From Prevotella sp. (GTDB taxonomy: Bacteria > Bacteroidota > Bacteroidia > Bacteroidales > Bacteroidaceae): a stretch of 64,000 bases of DNA. A program made the position numbers and the translations under genes. The notes under the pieces were generated by a model. That model made no database searches and was not told the origin of the DNA. It worked only from the letters and a program-made list of their open reading frames with translations. This document shows positions 1-8,217 of the stretch, piece by piece. Every line of letters begins with the position of its first letter. Positions within the stretch are counted from its first letter, which is position 1. The stretch lies in NCBI GenBank assembly GCA_017443345.1, contig JAFSNR010000097.1:1-64000 (forward strand), given 5' to 3'.

Positions 1-182
1 CCAAGTGTTGCTACAACAGCATACCAGTTGGCACCCAGGAATTCGCAAATCATGTTGTAACCCTCTTCCGAGAATAGCGCTACCATGTTCATGCAACCGT
101 GGAAGGTCAGGAACAGAATCAGCGCAACGCCCGTTACAGACATTACAACTTTTCTACCAATTGATGAATTGATTAACCACAT
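1..182 (-). CDS. Fumarate reductase / succinate dehydrogenase cytochrome b subunit (5' part, cut by window edge)
   Basis: The leftward reading frame from ATG at 182 begins MWLINSSIGRKVVMSVTGVA and continues for 60 codons to the window edge. The start, the hydrophobic first helix with a His (FLTFHGCMNM) and the stretch EFLGANWYA match the Bacteroidales membrane anchor that carries heme b in the quinol:fumarate reductase/succinate dehydrogenase complex. That complex is the terminal step of anaerobic fumarate respiration in this group. The flavoprotein and iron-sulfur genes would be expected further left, outside the window. A TATCTTTG promoter element lies upstream at 256-263. The frame is open and shorter than 61 codons only because of the edge. 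Whether the complex works mainly as reductase or dehydrogenase cannot be told from this part. Confidence 0.85.
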   Translation of the reverse strand, partial: MWLINSSIGRKVVMSVTGVALILFLTFHGCMNMVALFSEEGYNMICEFLGANWYAVVATL

Positions 183-255
183 AAGTTGTTGAATTTAAAT
201 GAATTATAGAATAATTAATACTTACATTTAGGTATACGTAGACACGTTTAGGGGA

Positions 256-263
256 CAAAGATA
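256..263 (-). promoter_or_regulatory. -7 promoter element for the cytochrome b gene
   Basis: Leftward TATCTTTG, a perfect match to the Bacteroidetes -7 consensus TAnnTTTG, about 75 bases before the start codon at 182. The untranslated leader would be roughly 70 bases. The stretch 183-313 otherwise holds no gene. Confidence 0.6.
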
Positions 264-313
264 ATGAAAATTTATGAAATCTGCAAGCGTTTGCGAAAAA
301 AAATACGCATTTT

Positions 314-1702
314 TTACAAAATATGTATTTGTATCCGTCGATAGGAAACGAGATGGAAGGGTCCGTCATCGTGTACTTCGCAGATGATATGGATCGTCTC
401 TTTACTTGTTTCAACTGGAATCTTTATCGTGATAACGGACTCCTCTGGTTGCGCGATCGTAACCTTCGTTTTCCCTATTTCTGGCTGTTGCCACCAAAGG
501 AAAGATAGTTTGCCACCATCAGGATCCATAGTCTTTGAAGCATCGAGACGGATCATGTCTCCAGCTTTGGCTTCGATAGAGAGAGATTGTAATCCTTCGC
601 TATCATTGATGACCACCTGAGGATTGCGATTGCCCTGACCTTCATCAGCCCATTGCATACGAGCCATAAAATCGTTGATTTCATCGGGATAGAAACGCTT
701 CTTATATCCCACGCTGATACCAAGCACAGGCTCCTGCCAACTGGTCCAAGCTGTAGTGAGCGAATCGGCACAAAGTCCACGTTCGTGGTAACCAGCCCAG
801 CCTGCCTGATGAGGGTCCTCTGGGTCGTTTAAGCCGTTGGGAATCACATAGAGGAAGCTGGGTGTGTCGCCTTCAACTCCCCACTTGTAATCAGGATACT
901 CCTTACCTAAGTTGCCCTTACCTTGAATATGTTCTTTGTGAAGCTGCCAGTTACGCTTACCTAGGTCGCATTGTTCCTGCCAGGTGCCTTCGTCCCAGAT
1001 AAACTGAAGATCGTCTTTGAACTCCTTCCTGAGCCACATGTGGGAACTATAGGCACGATCCATTCGCATGTTAAACTGCATATCCTGATCAGTAATCGTA
1101 TAGAGACGGAACTTACGAACGAATCGCTTTAACTCTTCTGCTGAACGCGCCTGTTTCACATGCCAGATAGCCTGCGCCAACGTGTTTGCCCCACCCCATG
1201 CAGCTACGTAGATTGGACGAGGATCATCTTCATCAGCCAACCTGATCAGCAACTCACTGCCAGGCGAATCATTACCCTCACCGATCACCTTGATGCCTCC
1301 TCGTTCGCTACCCATCACGGCACGACTCTTCATGTAATCTGCACTCGGCCAATATCCGATGAATTGGCTCTTTTCCTCTTCACTAATCGGTAAAAACGTC
1401 GTTTGCCCGGAACGCTTCATCAACTTTGGAACATCCTTCCGATAAGCCTCTATGACACGCTGAAGATACTCAGCCCACTCTTTCGGATATGGATCACAGT
1501 TCCAACCAACGGAGGTTATCAGCGCCTCCACCTCAAAGAGGTCTGCATAGGCCATCAGACGCACCATCGACTCCATATCATCAGGCTCTACGTCAGCAGG
1601 TGCAATATCAGTACATACAACAAGTCGTGGCTTCAACGTCTGTTCAGCTGCCCAGCCCATCATGGGCAATGCCAACAGCAGTAACAATGCTATTTTCTTC
1701 AT
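314..1702 (-). CDS. Secreted DUF1593 (Sde182-type, nucleoside hydrolase-like) protein
   Basis: 462 residues with a signal peptide (MKKIALLLLLALPMMGWA, cleavage probably after Ala-Ala). The mature N-terminus KPRLVVCTDIAPADVEPDDMESMVR has the aspartate-rich DxxxxxxDD pattern of the DUF1593/nucleoside hydrolase fold, followed by PIYVAAWGGANTLAQAI. The last about 90 residues (VVINDSEGLQSL onward, with LDASKTMDPDGG) look like the Ig-like C-terminal domain of the family. Members are found in polysaccharide-degrading bacteria; the substrate is not known to me. It follows the LUD-domain gene by 17 bases in the same direction and probably shares its transcript. Function is inferred from family only. 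Confidence 0.8.
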   Translation of the reverse strand: MKKIALLLLLALPMMGWAAEQTLKPRLVVCTDIAPADVEPDDMESMVRLMAYADLFEVEALITSVGWNCDPYPKEWAEYLQRVIEAYRKDVPKLMKRSGQTTFLPISEEEKSQFIGYWPSADYMKSRAVMGSERGGIKVIGEGNDSPGSELLIRLADEDDPRPIYVAAWGGANTLAQAIWHVKQARSAEELKRFVRKFRLYTITDQDMQFNMRMDRAYSSHMWLRKEFKDDLQFIWDEGTWQEQCDLGKRNWQLHKEHIQGKGNLGKEYPDYKWGVEGDTPSFLYVIPNGLNDPEDPHQAGWAGYHERGLCADSLTTAWTSWQEPVLGISVGYKKRFYPDEINDFMARMQWADEGQGNRNPQVVINDSEGLQSLSIEAKAGDMIRLDASKTMDPDGGKLSFLWWQQPEIGKTKVTIAQPEESVITIKIPVETSKETIHIICEVHDDGPFHLVSYRRIQIHIL

Positions 1703-1719
1703 AGATTGATGGATTTGGA

Positions 1720-2355
1720 TTAATAGCCCAGGTCTTCACCTACAAGTATGACCGTATGTTTTCCTCGAGGCGAATTGCGCAGGAAGTGAACATAGTTACA
1801 GATGCTCTCTGGGGAGTTACAGTTGTGGCAGACCCCATCCACCTGACAAGGTGTCTTGATTTCAAAACGAGCAGCATTAGTAGGTGAGGCTGTAGAACGA
1901 GCTCTTTGCAAAGCAGCCTCTACCGTCTGTGCCACCTTATTCACACCTATTATAAATATAACCTTCTTTGGTCCCCAGGTAATCGCAGCCACACGATTGC
2001 CGTTTCCATCGATATTCACGATGACTCCGTCCTCACTGATGGCATTAGCACTTGAAAGGTAGACATCAGCTGTAAAAGCACGCTCATAGATCTTGACCAC
2101 TTCCTCACGATCAGAGACCTCGTCGCGATCGAGCACTTCGAGTGTCCCACGATCCTTTAAAGCCTGAGGGATACCCATATCACGGATGGTCATTGAACCA
2201 CCCCAGGTCACACTGCTCCCATCAGCTATGAGTTCCGATACCTTCTTCACTGCTTCTGTTGCCGTAGGGCAATAGAAAGCTTCCATGTTGCGTCGCTTGA
2301 GATTCTTGATCATCCGATCAGCCAATCGCTCATTTCTAAGTTCTTTTGGTGTCAT
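1720..2355 (-). CDS. LUD-domain (LutC/YkgG-type, DUF162) lactate utilisation-like protein
   Basis: 211 residues. The N-terminal helix, the segment SSVTWGGSMTIRDMGIPQAL and the central VYLSSANAISEDGVIVNIDGNGNRVAAITWGPKKVIFIIGVNK are characteristic of the LUD fold shared by LutC and the C-terminal half of LutB. A C-terminal cluster CQVDGVCHNCNSPESIC could bind a metal or an Fe-S cluster. The usual lutA and lutB partners are absent here, so a role in lactate oxidation is not supported by context; these stand-alone proteins are common in Bacteroidales with unknown substrate. It is transcribed away from mnmG from a divergent promoter pair at 2380-2407 and is followed by the DUF1593 gene. Confidence 0.8.
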   Translation of the reverse strand: MTPKELRNERLADRMIKNLKRRNMEAFYCPTATEAVKKVSELIADGSSVTWGGSMTIRDMGIPQALKDRGTLEVLDRDEVSDREEVVKIYERAFTADVYLSSANAISEDGVIVNIDGNGNRVAAITWGPKKVIFIIGVNKVAQTVEAALQRARSTASPTNAARFEIKTPCQVDGVCHNCNSPESICNYVHFLRNSPRGKHTVILVGEDLGY

Positions 2356-2379
2356 ACTACATTTTTGGAATTAATGGTG

Positions 2380-2407
2380 CAAATATACAAAAATATTCGT
2401 ATCTTTG
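2380..2407. promoter_or_regulatory. Divergent promoter pair for LUD protein (-) and mnmG (+)
   Basis: Leftward TATATTTG occupies 2380-2387 and rightward TATCTTTG occupies 2400-2407, both perfect TAnnTTTG -7 elements only 12 bases apart. The rightward element overlaps the first possible TTG start of the mnmG frame at 2405, so translation must begin later, at ATG 2447. The two promoters cannot easily be occupied at the same time. Confidence 0.65.
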
Positions 2408-2446
2408 CAACCAGAATATCAAAAAAAGAAAAAAGTTTTAGAAACA

Positions 2447-4369
2447 ATGGTTCTGAAGTATGATGTCATCGTCATCGGAGGTGGTCATGCAGGTTGTGAA
2501 GCAGCCTGTGCTTCTGCCAATATGGGTGCCAAGACCTGTCTGGTGACTATGGACATGAACAAGATTGCGCAGATGTCGTGCAACCCAGCTATTGGTGGTA
2601 TTGCCAAAGGCCAGATTGTACGCGAGATTGATGCATTAGGAGGTCAGATGGGTCTGGTGACAGACGCGACCTCCATACAATTCCGTATGCTTAATGTTGG
2701 CAAGGGTCCAGCCATGTGGAGTCCAAGAGCCCAATGCGATCGAGGAAAATTCATTTGGGAATGGCGCAAACATCTCGATGAAACGGAGAATTTGGATATC
2801 TGGCAGGACCAGGCTGATGAACTCTTGGTAGAGGATCAGACAGCTTCTGATACTGGCAATTCTGTCGTTAGTGCCATCGGTATTCGCACCATCTGGGGAG
2901 CAGAACTCTATGCCAAATGTATCATCATCACAGCAGGTACCTTCCTGAACGGACTGATGCACATTGGTCGCAAGATGGTACCAGGTGGTCGCATCGCAGA
3001 ACCCGCAGTGCCCCATTTCACCGAAAGCATCGTTCGTCATGGAGTTACCTCAGCCCGCATGAAGACTGGTACCCCAGTAAGAATTGACAAGCGTTCTGTT
3101 CATTTCGATGAAATGGAGATTCAGCCAGGAGAAAACAGACCTTATCAGTTCAGCTACATGAACCAGACAGGTGCGCTGAAACAGTTGCCTTGTTGGACTG
3201 TGAATACCAACGCAGCTGTTCATGAAGTACTTCGTAGTGGACTGGCAGACTCCCCACTCTACAATGGACAGATACAATCGATTGGTCCTCGTTACTGTCC
3301 TTCGATTGAAACCAAACTGGTCACCTTCCCTGATCGAGACAAACATCCTCTCTTCCTAGAGCCCGAGGGAGAAGATACCAACGAGATGTATCTAAATGGC
3401 TTTTCGTCTTCACTTCCCATGAATGTTCAGATAGAGGCACTGAAAAAAATGCCTGCTTTCAGGGATATGAAAGTGTATCGTCCTGGCTATGCCATCGAAT
3501 ACGATTTCTTCGATCCTACCCAACTCTATCATTCGTTGGAATCGAAGATTATTGCCAATCTCTTCATGGCAGGACAAGTGAATGGTACAACAGGTTATGA
3601 GGAAGCTGGAGGTCAGGGCACCATTGCTGGTATCAACGCTGCTATCAAGGCTGGAGCTGTTGCCAGCGATGCGAAAACATCAGAACCATTCATCCTCCAT
3701 CGCGATGAAGCTTATATAGGTGTGTTAATAGATGACTTGGTTACGAAGGGTGTCGACGAACCTTATCGCATGTTTACCTCTCGAGCCGAATATCGCATCC
3801 TACTCAGACAAGATGATGCTGATGCCCGTTTGACGGAGAAGGCATACGAACTGGGATTAGCCAAAAGAGATCGTTATGACTGGTGGTTGGAGAAAAAACA
3901 GCATATCGAAGAAATCGAAACTTTCTGCCAGAACTTTGCGATTAAACCGCGACTGATTAATTCTGCTTTGGAAGCACTTGGCACTACCCCACTCCAGTTT
4001 GGTTGCAAACTCATCGATCTAGTAAACCGTCCTCAACTGAATCTGACGAATCTCTCTGAGATCATCCCATCATTAAAAGAAGTACTAAATCGTCCGAATA
4101 ATCGAAAGGAGGAAATTGCAGAGGCTGCAGAGATCAGGATGAAATATAAAGGATACATCGAACGCGAACGCGTGATTGCTGATAAAATGCATCGTCTGGA
4201 GAACATCAAGATTCGTGGGCATTTTAACTACGAAGAACTGCAAGGCTTATCTACCGAGTGCAGACAGAAACTGATGAAGATCCAGCCCGAAACTTTGGCG
4301 CAAGCCAGTCGTATCCCAGGGGTGTCTCCCAGCGACATCAATGTCCTGCTAGTATTGATGGGCAGATGA
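2447..4369 (+). CDS. mnmG: tRNA uridine-5-carboxymethylaminomethyl modification enzyme MnmG (GidA)
   Basis: 640 residues from ATG 2447. MnmG works with MnmE to place the carboxymethylaminomethyl group at C5 of wobble uridine in several tRNAs, using FAD, NADH and methylenetetrahydrofolate. The start YDVIVIGGGHAGCEAA is the dinucleotide-binding motif; CNPAIGGIAKGQIVREIDALGG, the FAD-binding GQVNGTTGYEEAGGQG and the C-terminal helical domain (RIPGVSPSDINVLLVLMGR) are all present. The frame stays open upstream to a TTG at 2405, but that codon lies inside the -7 promoter element, so ATG 2447 is the likely start. A parS-like site follows the stop by one base, then apt. Length and motifs are normal. 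Confidence 0.97.
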   Translation: MVLKYDVIVIGGGHAGCEAACASANMGAKTCLVTMDMNKIAQMSCNPAIGGIAKGQIVREIDALGGQMGLVTDATSIQFRMLNVGKGPAMWSPRAQCDRGKFIWEWRKHLDETENLDIWQDQADELLVEDQTASDTGNSVVSAIGIRTIWGAELYAKCIIITAGTFLNGLMHIGRKMVPGGRIAEPAVPHFTESIVRHGVTSARMKTGTPVRIDKRSVHFDEMEIQPGENRPYQFSYMNQTGALKQLPCWTVNTNAAVHEVLRSGLADSPLYNGQIQSIGPRYCPSIETKLVTFPDRDKHPLFLEPEGEDTNEMYLNGFSSSLPMNVQIEALKKMPAFRDMKVYRPGYAIEYDFFDPTQLYHSLESKIIANLFMAGQVNGTTGYEEAGGQGTIAGINAAIKAGAVASDAKTSEPFILHRDEAYIGVLIDDLVTKGVDEPYRMFTSRAEYRILLRQDDADARLTEKAYELGLAKRDRYDWWLEKKQHIEEIETFCQNFAIKPRLINSALEALGTTPLQFGCKLIDLVNRPQLNLTNLSEIIPSLKEVLNRPNNRKEEIAEAAEIRMKYKGYIERERVIADKMHRLENIKIRGHFNYEELQGLSTECRQKLMKIQPETLAQASRIPGVSPSDINVLLVLMGR

Positions 4370-4385
4370 CGTTCCACGTGAAACA
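4370..4385. other. parS-like ParB-binding site 1
   Basis: CGTTCCACGTGAAACA matches the broadly conserved chromosomal parS sequence TGTTYCACGTGAAACA at 15 of 16 positions. It sits directly after the mnmG stop codon in the gap before apt. An identical 16-mer occurs at 4950-4965. Such sites normally load ParB near the replication origin. Confidence 0.75.
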
Positions 4386-4418
4386 AATAGAGAACAATGA
4401 CATTATAACTCACTGATT

Positions 4419-4946
4419 ATGAACAACAAAACTTTGATTGACAATCTGCGTTGCATACCAGATTTCCCTAAAAAGGGTATTAACTTCAGAGACGTAACAA
4501 CCCTGTACAAGAATGCAGAATGTGTTCAGATTATGCTCGACGAACTCGTAGAACTCTACAAAGACAAGGGTCTCACTAAGATCGTTGGAATCGAGAGTCG
4601 TGGATTTATCATGGCGTCTGCATTGGCTGGACGTCTGGGTTGTGGAATCGTCATGGCTCGTAAACCTGGTAAGCTGCCGGCTACAGTTATCAAGGAATCA
4701 TTCTCAAAGGAATATGGTGTCGATACCATCGAGATGCATATCGACTCGATCAATGAAAACGATGTGGTTCTCATCCATGATGATCTACTTGCAACTGGTG
4801 GTACAGCGATGGCAGCCTACAAACTCGTACAGCACTTCCATCCTAAGAAAACATACATGAACTTCATCATCGAAATCAAAGACGAGGGCTTGCACGGACG
4901 CGATCTGTTTGAAGGCATCGACCTGACGACACTCGTAACAATTTAA
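4419..4946 (+). CDS. apt: Adenine phosphoribosyltransferase
   Basis: 175 residues, the usual length. It salvages adenine with PRPP to AMP in the cytoplasm. Seen are the N-terminal IPDFPKKGINFRDVTTL, the flexible-loop region, IVGIESRGFIMASALA and the PRPP-binding motif VVLIHDDLLATGGTAMA near residues 113-129. The gene starts 49 bases after mnmG and is followed by a second parS-like site and uvrC, so mnmG, apt and uvrC are likely co-transcribed from the promoter at 2400. Confidence 0.96.
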   Translation: MNNKTLIDNLRCIPDFPKKGINFRDVTTLYKNAECVQIMLDELVELYKDKGLTKIVGIESRGFIMASALAGRLGCGIVMARKPGKLPATVIKESFSKEYGVDTIEMHIDSINENDVVLIHDDLLATGGTAMAAYKLVQHFHPKKTYMNFIIEIKDEGLHGRDLFEGIDLTTLVTI

Positions 4947-4949
4947 GGA

Positions 4950-4965
4950 CGTTCCACGTGAAACA
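4950..4965. other. parS-like ParB-binding site 2
   Basis: A second CGTTCCACGTGAAACA, identical to the site at 4370-4385 and 580 bases from it, placed in the short gap between the apt stop codon and the uvrC start. Two exact 16-base copies, both lying in intergenic gaps, are very unlikely by chance. Confidence 0.75.
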
Positions 4966-4971
4966 TTTAAG

Positions 4972-6816
4972 ATGACAAAGGAAGATAACGAGAAGCGTTT
5001 AGCGTATCTGAAAGGTATCGTCAGCCGATTACCAGAGAAGCCTGGCAGCTACCAGTATTACGACGAGAACCATACTATCATCTATGTGGGTAAGGCGAAG
5101 AACCTCAAGTCGAGAGTCTCATCTTACTTCCACACGGAGGTAGACCGCTTCAAGACCAAAGTGCTGGTCAGCAAGATCCACGATATCAGCTACACCGTCG
5201 TGAATACGGAAGAGGATGCGCTCTTGCTGGAAAACGCTCTCATCAAGAAATACAATCCTCGCTACAATGTGCTGCTGAAAGACGGCAAGACATACCCCAG
5301 CATTTGCGTCACCAACGAATTCTTCCCACGTATCTTCAAGACTCGTAACATCAACAGGAAATGGGGTACCTACTACGGGCCATACTCCCACATCGGGTCG
5401 ATGTACGCCGTCCTCGACATCATCAAGGAACTCTACCACCCTCGCACCTGCAACACCCCACTCACGAAGGAAGGCGTTGACACAGGAAAATACAAGGTAT
5501 GCCTGGACTATCACATCAAGAAGTGTCTGGGACCTTGCACGGGAAAGCAAGCCTACGAGGACTACCAGAAGAACATCATGCAGGCCCGAGAGATCCTGAA
5601 AGGAAACACACGTCAGGTGCTACGAGACATGAAGGAAGAGATGCTCAGACTCTCAGAAGAACTGCGCTTCGAGGAGGCAGAAGAAATCAAGAGGAAATAC
5701 ATAGCGCTGGACGGATTCGTAAGCAAGAGCGAAGTGGTAAGCAACACGATCAACAACGTAGACGTATTCTCTATCACCTCGGACGAGAAAATGGCCTTCA
5801 TCAATTACATACACGTCTCGAACGGCAGCATCAACCAGAGCTTCACCATCGAGTACAAAAAGAAGCTGAACGAGAGCAATGAGGAGCTGCTGCAACTCGG
5901 CATCATCGAACTGCGCCAAAGATTCAAGAGCGACGCCAAGGAGATCATCATACCAACGGAGGTGGATATAGAGTTGGAAAACGTCACTTTCACCATACCC
6001 CAACGAGGTGAAAAGAAGACCCTGCTCGACCTCTCGATCATGAACGGAAAACAATACAAGTTCGACCGCCTGAAGCAGGCCGAGAAACTGAATCCAGAGC
6101 AGAAACAGACACGCCTGATGAAGGAACTGCAAGAGAAGCTGCACCTGCCTACCCTGCCCTACCATATCGAATGCTTCGACAACTCGAACATATCAGGCAC
6201 TGACGCAGTAGCCTCATGCGTGGTATTCAAGGCCATGAAGCCCAGCAAAAAGGAATACAAGCACTTCAACATCAAGACCGTAGTAGGTCCTGATGACTAT
6301 GCCTCGATGAAGGAGGTAGTACACCGCAGATATACTCGTCTGACGAATGAAGAACAGCCCCTACCCGACCTCATCATCGCTGACGGCGGCAAGGGCCAGA
6401 TGGAAGTGATCAGAGAGGTCATCCAGGACGAGCTGAACCTCAATATTCCTATCGCAGGATTAGCCAAAGACGATCGTCACCGCACCAACGAACTGCTCTA
6501 CGGATTCCCGCCCATCCACGTAGCGCTGAAGACCGACTCAGAACTCTTCCACGTGCTGACGCATATCCAGGATGAGGTACACCGCTTCGCCATCGAATTC
6601 CACCGAAACAAGCGTTCTAAGCGCGCTTTGCACTCTGAGCTTGATAACATCCCTGGCATCGGTCCAAAGACGCGTGACGGGCTTCTAAATGCCCTCAAAT
6701 CGGTTAAACGGATTAGGGAGGCCAACCTGGAAACACTCAGCGAGGTGATCGGCCCGGCAAAGGCGAAAATAGTATATGACTATCTGCACCGGGAGGCTGA
6801 TGAGAACGAGAAGTAA
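4972..6816 (+). CDS. uvrC: Excinuclease ABC subunit C
   Basis: 614 residues, normal for UvrC, the dual-incision nuclease of nucleotide excision repair that acts on the UvrB-DNA complex. The GIY-YIG domain is at the N-terminus (PGSYQYYDENHTIIYVGKAKNLKSR), the Cys-containing segment KVCLDYHIKKCLGPCTG lies near residues 177-193, the UVR helical hairpin near 200-240, the RNase H-like nuclease half includes IECFDNSNISGTDAVAS and DLIIADGGKGQ, and the C-terminal helix-hairpin-helix reads NIPGIGPKTRDGLLNALKSV. Start ATG 4972 lies 25 bases after apt. The 3' side runs into a large inverted repeat at 6890-7135. Confidence 0.97.
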   Translation: MTKEDNEKRLAYLKGIVSRLPEKPGSYQYYDENHTIIYVGKAKNLKSRVSSYFHTEVDRFKTKVLVSKIHDISYTVVNTEEDALLLENALIKKYNPRYNVLLKDGKTYPSICVTNEFFPRIFKTRNINRKWGTYYGPYSHIGSMYAVLDIIKELYHPRTCNTPLTKEGVDTGKYKVCLDYHIKKCLGPCTGKQAYEDYQKNIMQAREILKGNTRQVLRDMKEEMLRLSEELRFEEAEEIKRKYIALDGFVSKSEVVSNTINNVDVFSITSDEKMAFINYIHVSNGSINQSFTIEYKKKLNESNEELLQLGIIELRQRFKSDAKEIIIPTEVDIELENVTFTIPQRGEKKTLLDLSIMNGKQYKFDRLKQAEKLNPEQKQTRLMKELQEKLHLPTLPYHIECFDNSNISGTDAVASCVVFKAMKPSKKEYKHFNIKTVVGPDDYASMKEVVHRRYTRLTNEEQPLPDLIIADGGKGQMEVIREVIQDELNLNIPIAGLAKDDRHRTNELLYGFPPIHVALKTDSELFHVLTHIQDEVHRFAIEFHRNKRSKRALHSELDNIPGIGPKTRDGLLNALKSVKRIREANLETLSEVIGPAKAKIVYDYLHREADENEK

Positions 6817-6889
6817 CTTCGTGGCCAACGAAACGTAATACAAGAGGCAGAAAGACGTAACATCGTCTATTCAAGCCATAGGAGGCAAA

Positions 6890-7135
6890 ATGTAACAATG
6901 TAACTTTGTAACATTGTAACATTAAGCACTAACAGAGTGTAGGACTTTGCCATCAACACTCATGACAAATGACAGATGACAGTTATAGAAAAAGAAAGGA
7001 AAAAGAAAAGTTATTATTATATATATTAAAATATATATAATAATAATACTATATACTCTCTCAAAATCAAAAAACTGTCATCTGTCATCTGTCACAGACC
7101 TTAATGTTACAATGTTACATTGTTACAAAGTTACA
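6890..7135. repeat. Nested inverted array of TGTAACnn and ATGACAR units around an AT core
   Basis: This fills most of the 401-base gap between uvrC and dtd. The outer left arm (6890-6925) has four TGTAAC units at 8-base spacing ending in ATTAAG; the outer right arm (7100-7135) is its reverse complement except that two of the two-base spacers are swapped. Inside these, 6963-6984 and 7073-7094 form a second inverted pair built from 7-base ATGACAR units with one mismatch. The centre, about 7010-7050, is a near-perfect AT palindrome (TTATTATTATATATAT and its complement). The whole could form a long hairpin or cruciform. No reading frame of note lies in it. Confidence 0.85.
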
Positions 7136-7167
7136 AAATGCGGAATCAGAGAAATAAGAAGCCAAAA

Positions 7168-7199
7168 TTTGGTCAATTCAGAATAAAGTCGTAACTTTG
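7168..7199 (+). promoter_or_regulatory. Promoter of the dtd-deoC operon
   Basis: TTTG at 7168-7171, 20 bases, then TAACTTTG at 7192-7199, an exact fit to the Bacteroidetes -33/-7 pattern. The predicted transcript starts about 12 bases before dtd. Confidence 0.7.
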
Positions 7200-7217
7200 C
7201 CGAAAAATCAGAAAGAG

Positions 7218-7670
7218 ATGAGAGCAGTCGTACAGAGAGTAAGCCACGCAAGCGTCACTATAGAGGGCACGGTCAGAAGCCAGATAGGAGCAGGCTTCCT
7301 GATTCTGCTGGGCATCTGTAACGAGGATACAAACGAAGACGTAGAGTGGCTGGTTAAAAAGATAGCCAACCTGAGGGTGTTTGATGATGTGGATGGGGTC
7401 ATGAACCGCAGCATCATGGACATCGCCGGCGAGGCCCTCGTAGTGAGCCAGTTCACACTCTATGCCAGCTATAAGAAAGGTAATCGCCCCAGCTGGTTCA
7501 AAGCAGGCTCACATGAGCACTCTATCCCACTCTATGAGGCCTTCTGCACCCAACTTTCAGAGGCCATAGGGAAGCCAGTAGGAACAGGAGAATTTGGGGC
7601 AGACATGAAGGTCGAGATCTTGAATGATGGACCTGTAACAATATGTATGGACACTAAAAATAAAGAATAA
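7218..7670 (+). CDS. dtd: D-aminoacyl-tRNA deacylase
   Basis: 150 residues from ATG 7218 (MRAVVQRVSHASVTIEG). The enzyme removes D-amino acids (and glycine from tRNA-Ala) mischarged on tRNA. The family-defining SQFTLY and the C-terminal NDGPVTI with its cis Gly-Pro are both present, as is GNRPSWF. An upstream in-frame TTG at 7197 is inside the -7 promoter element and is not a start. First gene of a rightward operon with two small membrane proteins, a MazG-like protein and deoC. Confidence 0.95.
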   Translation: MRAVVQRVSHASVTIEGTVRSQIGAGFLILLGICNEDTNEDVEWLVKKIANLRVFDDVDGVMNRSIMDIAGEALVVSQFTLYASYKKGNRPSWFKAGSHEHSIPLYEAFCTQLSEAIGKPVGTGEFGADMKVEILNDGPVTICMDTKNKE

Positions 7671-7693
7671 ATCAACCTAAACACTTACCTATT

Positions 7694-7972
7694 ATGAATA
7701 CGAAAGAGATCTTAAAGCATCCTGCAGCCAAATGGGGATTCTTATTCCTATTTATGTTTGCATTACAGGTACTACCAATCCCTATTAAGAAATGGATTCT
7801 CATCGTGTTTCTGATTCTTTCGCCAATTATTCCAATTTGGGGACTGACAAAATGGAAACAGAACAGCAAACTAATGAATTACGAATGGATCGGACTGCTG
7901 GTTATTATCATCGTAGCCTGGGCATTGCTTTTATACTTTATTGGACCAAACATTATATTTAGCTTCGAATGA
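7694..7972 (+). CDS. Small integral membrane protein, function unknown
   Basis: 92 residues with about three hydrophobic segments: WGFLFLFMFALQVLPI, WILIVFLILSPIIPIW and WIGLLVIIIVAWALLLYFIG. No motif that I recognise. It lies 23 bases after dtd and its stop overlaps the start of the next small membrane gene (ATGA), so translation of the two is probably coupled. The pairing suggests a two-protein membrane unit, but no function can be named. Confidence 0.7.
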   Translation: MNTKEILKHPAAKWGFLFLFMFALQVLPIPIKKWILIVFLILSPIIPIWGLTKWKQNSKLMNYEWIGLLVIIIVAWALLLYFIGPNIIFSFE

Positions 7973-8217
7973 AAAAGTATCTTAGAGAAATAGAATTTGC
8001 AGGGGTGATTCTGGCGTCTACTGGAATCGTCAACTCACTGATTTGGGGTTCGATTTATGGCGGATGGATCTGCGGAATCGGTATCCTGCTGATGCTGATC
8101 GTATTCCTCTATAAAGCCTTTCACTGGAACGAATATGCCCGTGAAAATAAGCAATATATCTGGATTATCCTACTGACGATAGCCCTATTATTCATTCAAA
8201 TGTTAAGAGCAAGATGA
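7969..8217 (+). CDS. Small integral membrane protein, function unknown
   Basis: 82 residues, three likely membrane segments (FAGVILASTGIVNSLIWGSIY, WICGIGILLMLIVFLYKAF, YIWIILLTIALLFIQML). It overlaps the preceding gene by 4 bases and the following MazG-like gene by 4 bases, so it is translationally embedded in the dtd-deoC operon. Not recognised further. Confidence 0.7.
   Translation: MKKYLREIEFAGVILASTGIVNSLIWGSIYGGWICGIGILLMLIVFLYKAFHWNEYARENKQYIWIILLTIALLFIQMLRAR

Noticed and set aside
2405..2446. Upstream extension of mnmG to a TTG start
   Set aside because: The TTG is part of the TATCTTTG promoter element, so it cannot be within the mRNA.
4556..4774. Reverse and second-frame ORFs inside apt, uvrC, polA, mutS, leuS, fabF and aspA
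   Set aside because: All are shadows in other frames of well-supported genes.
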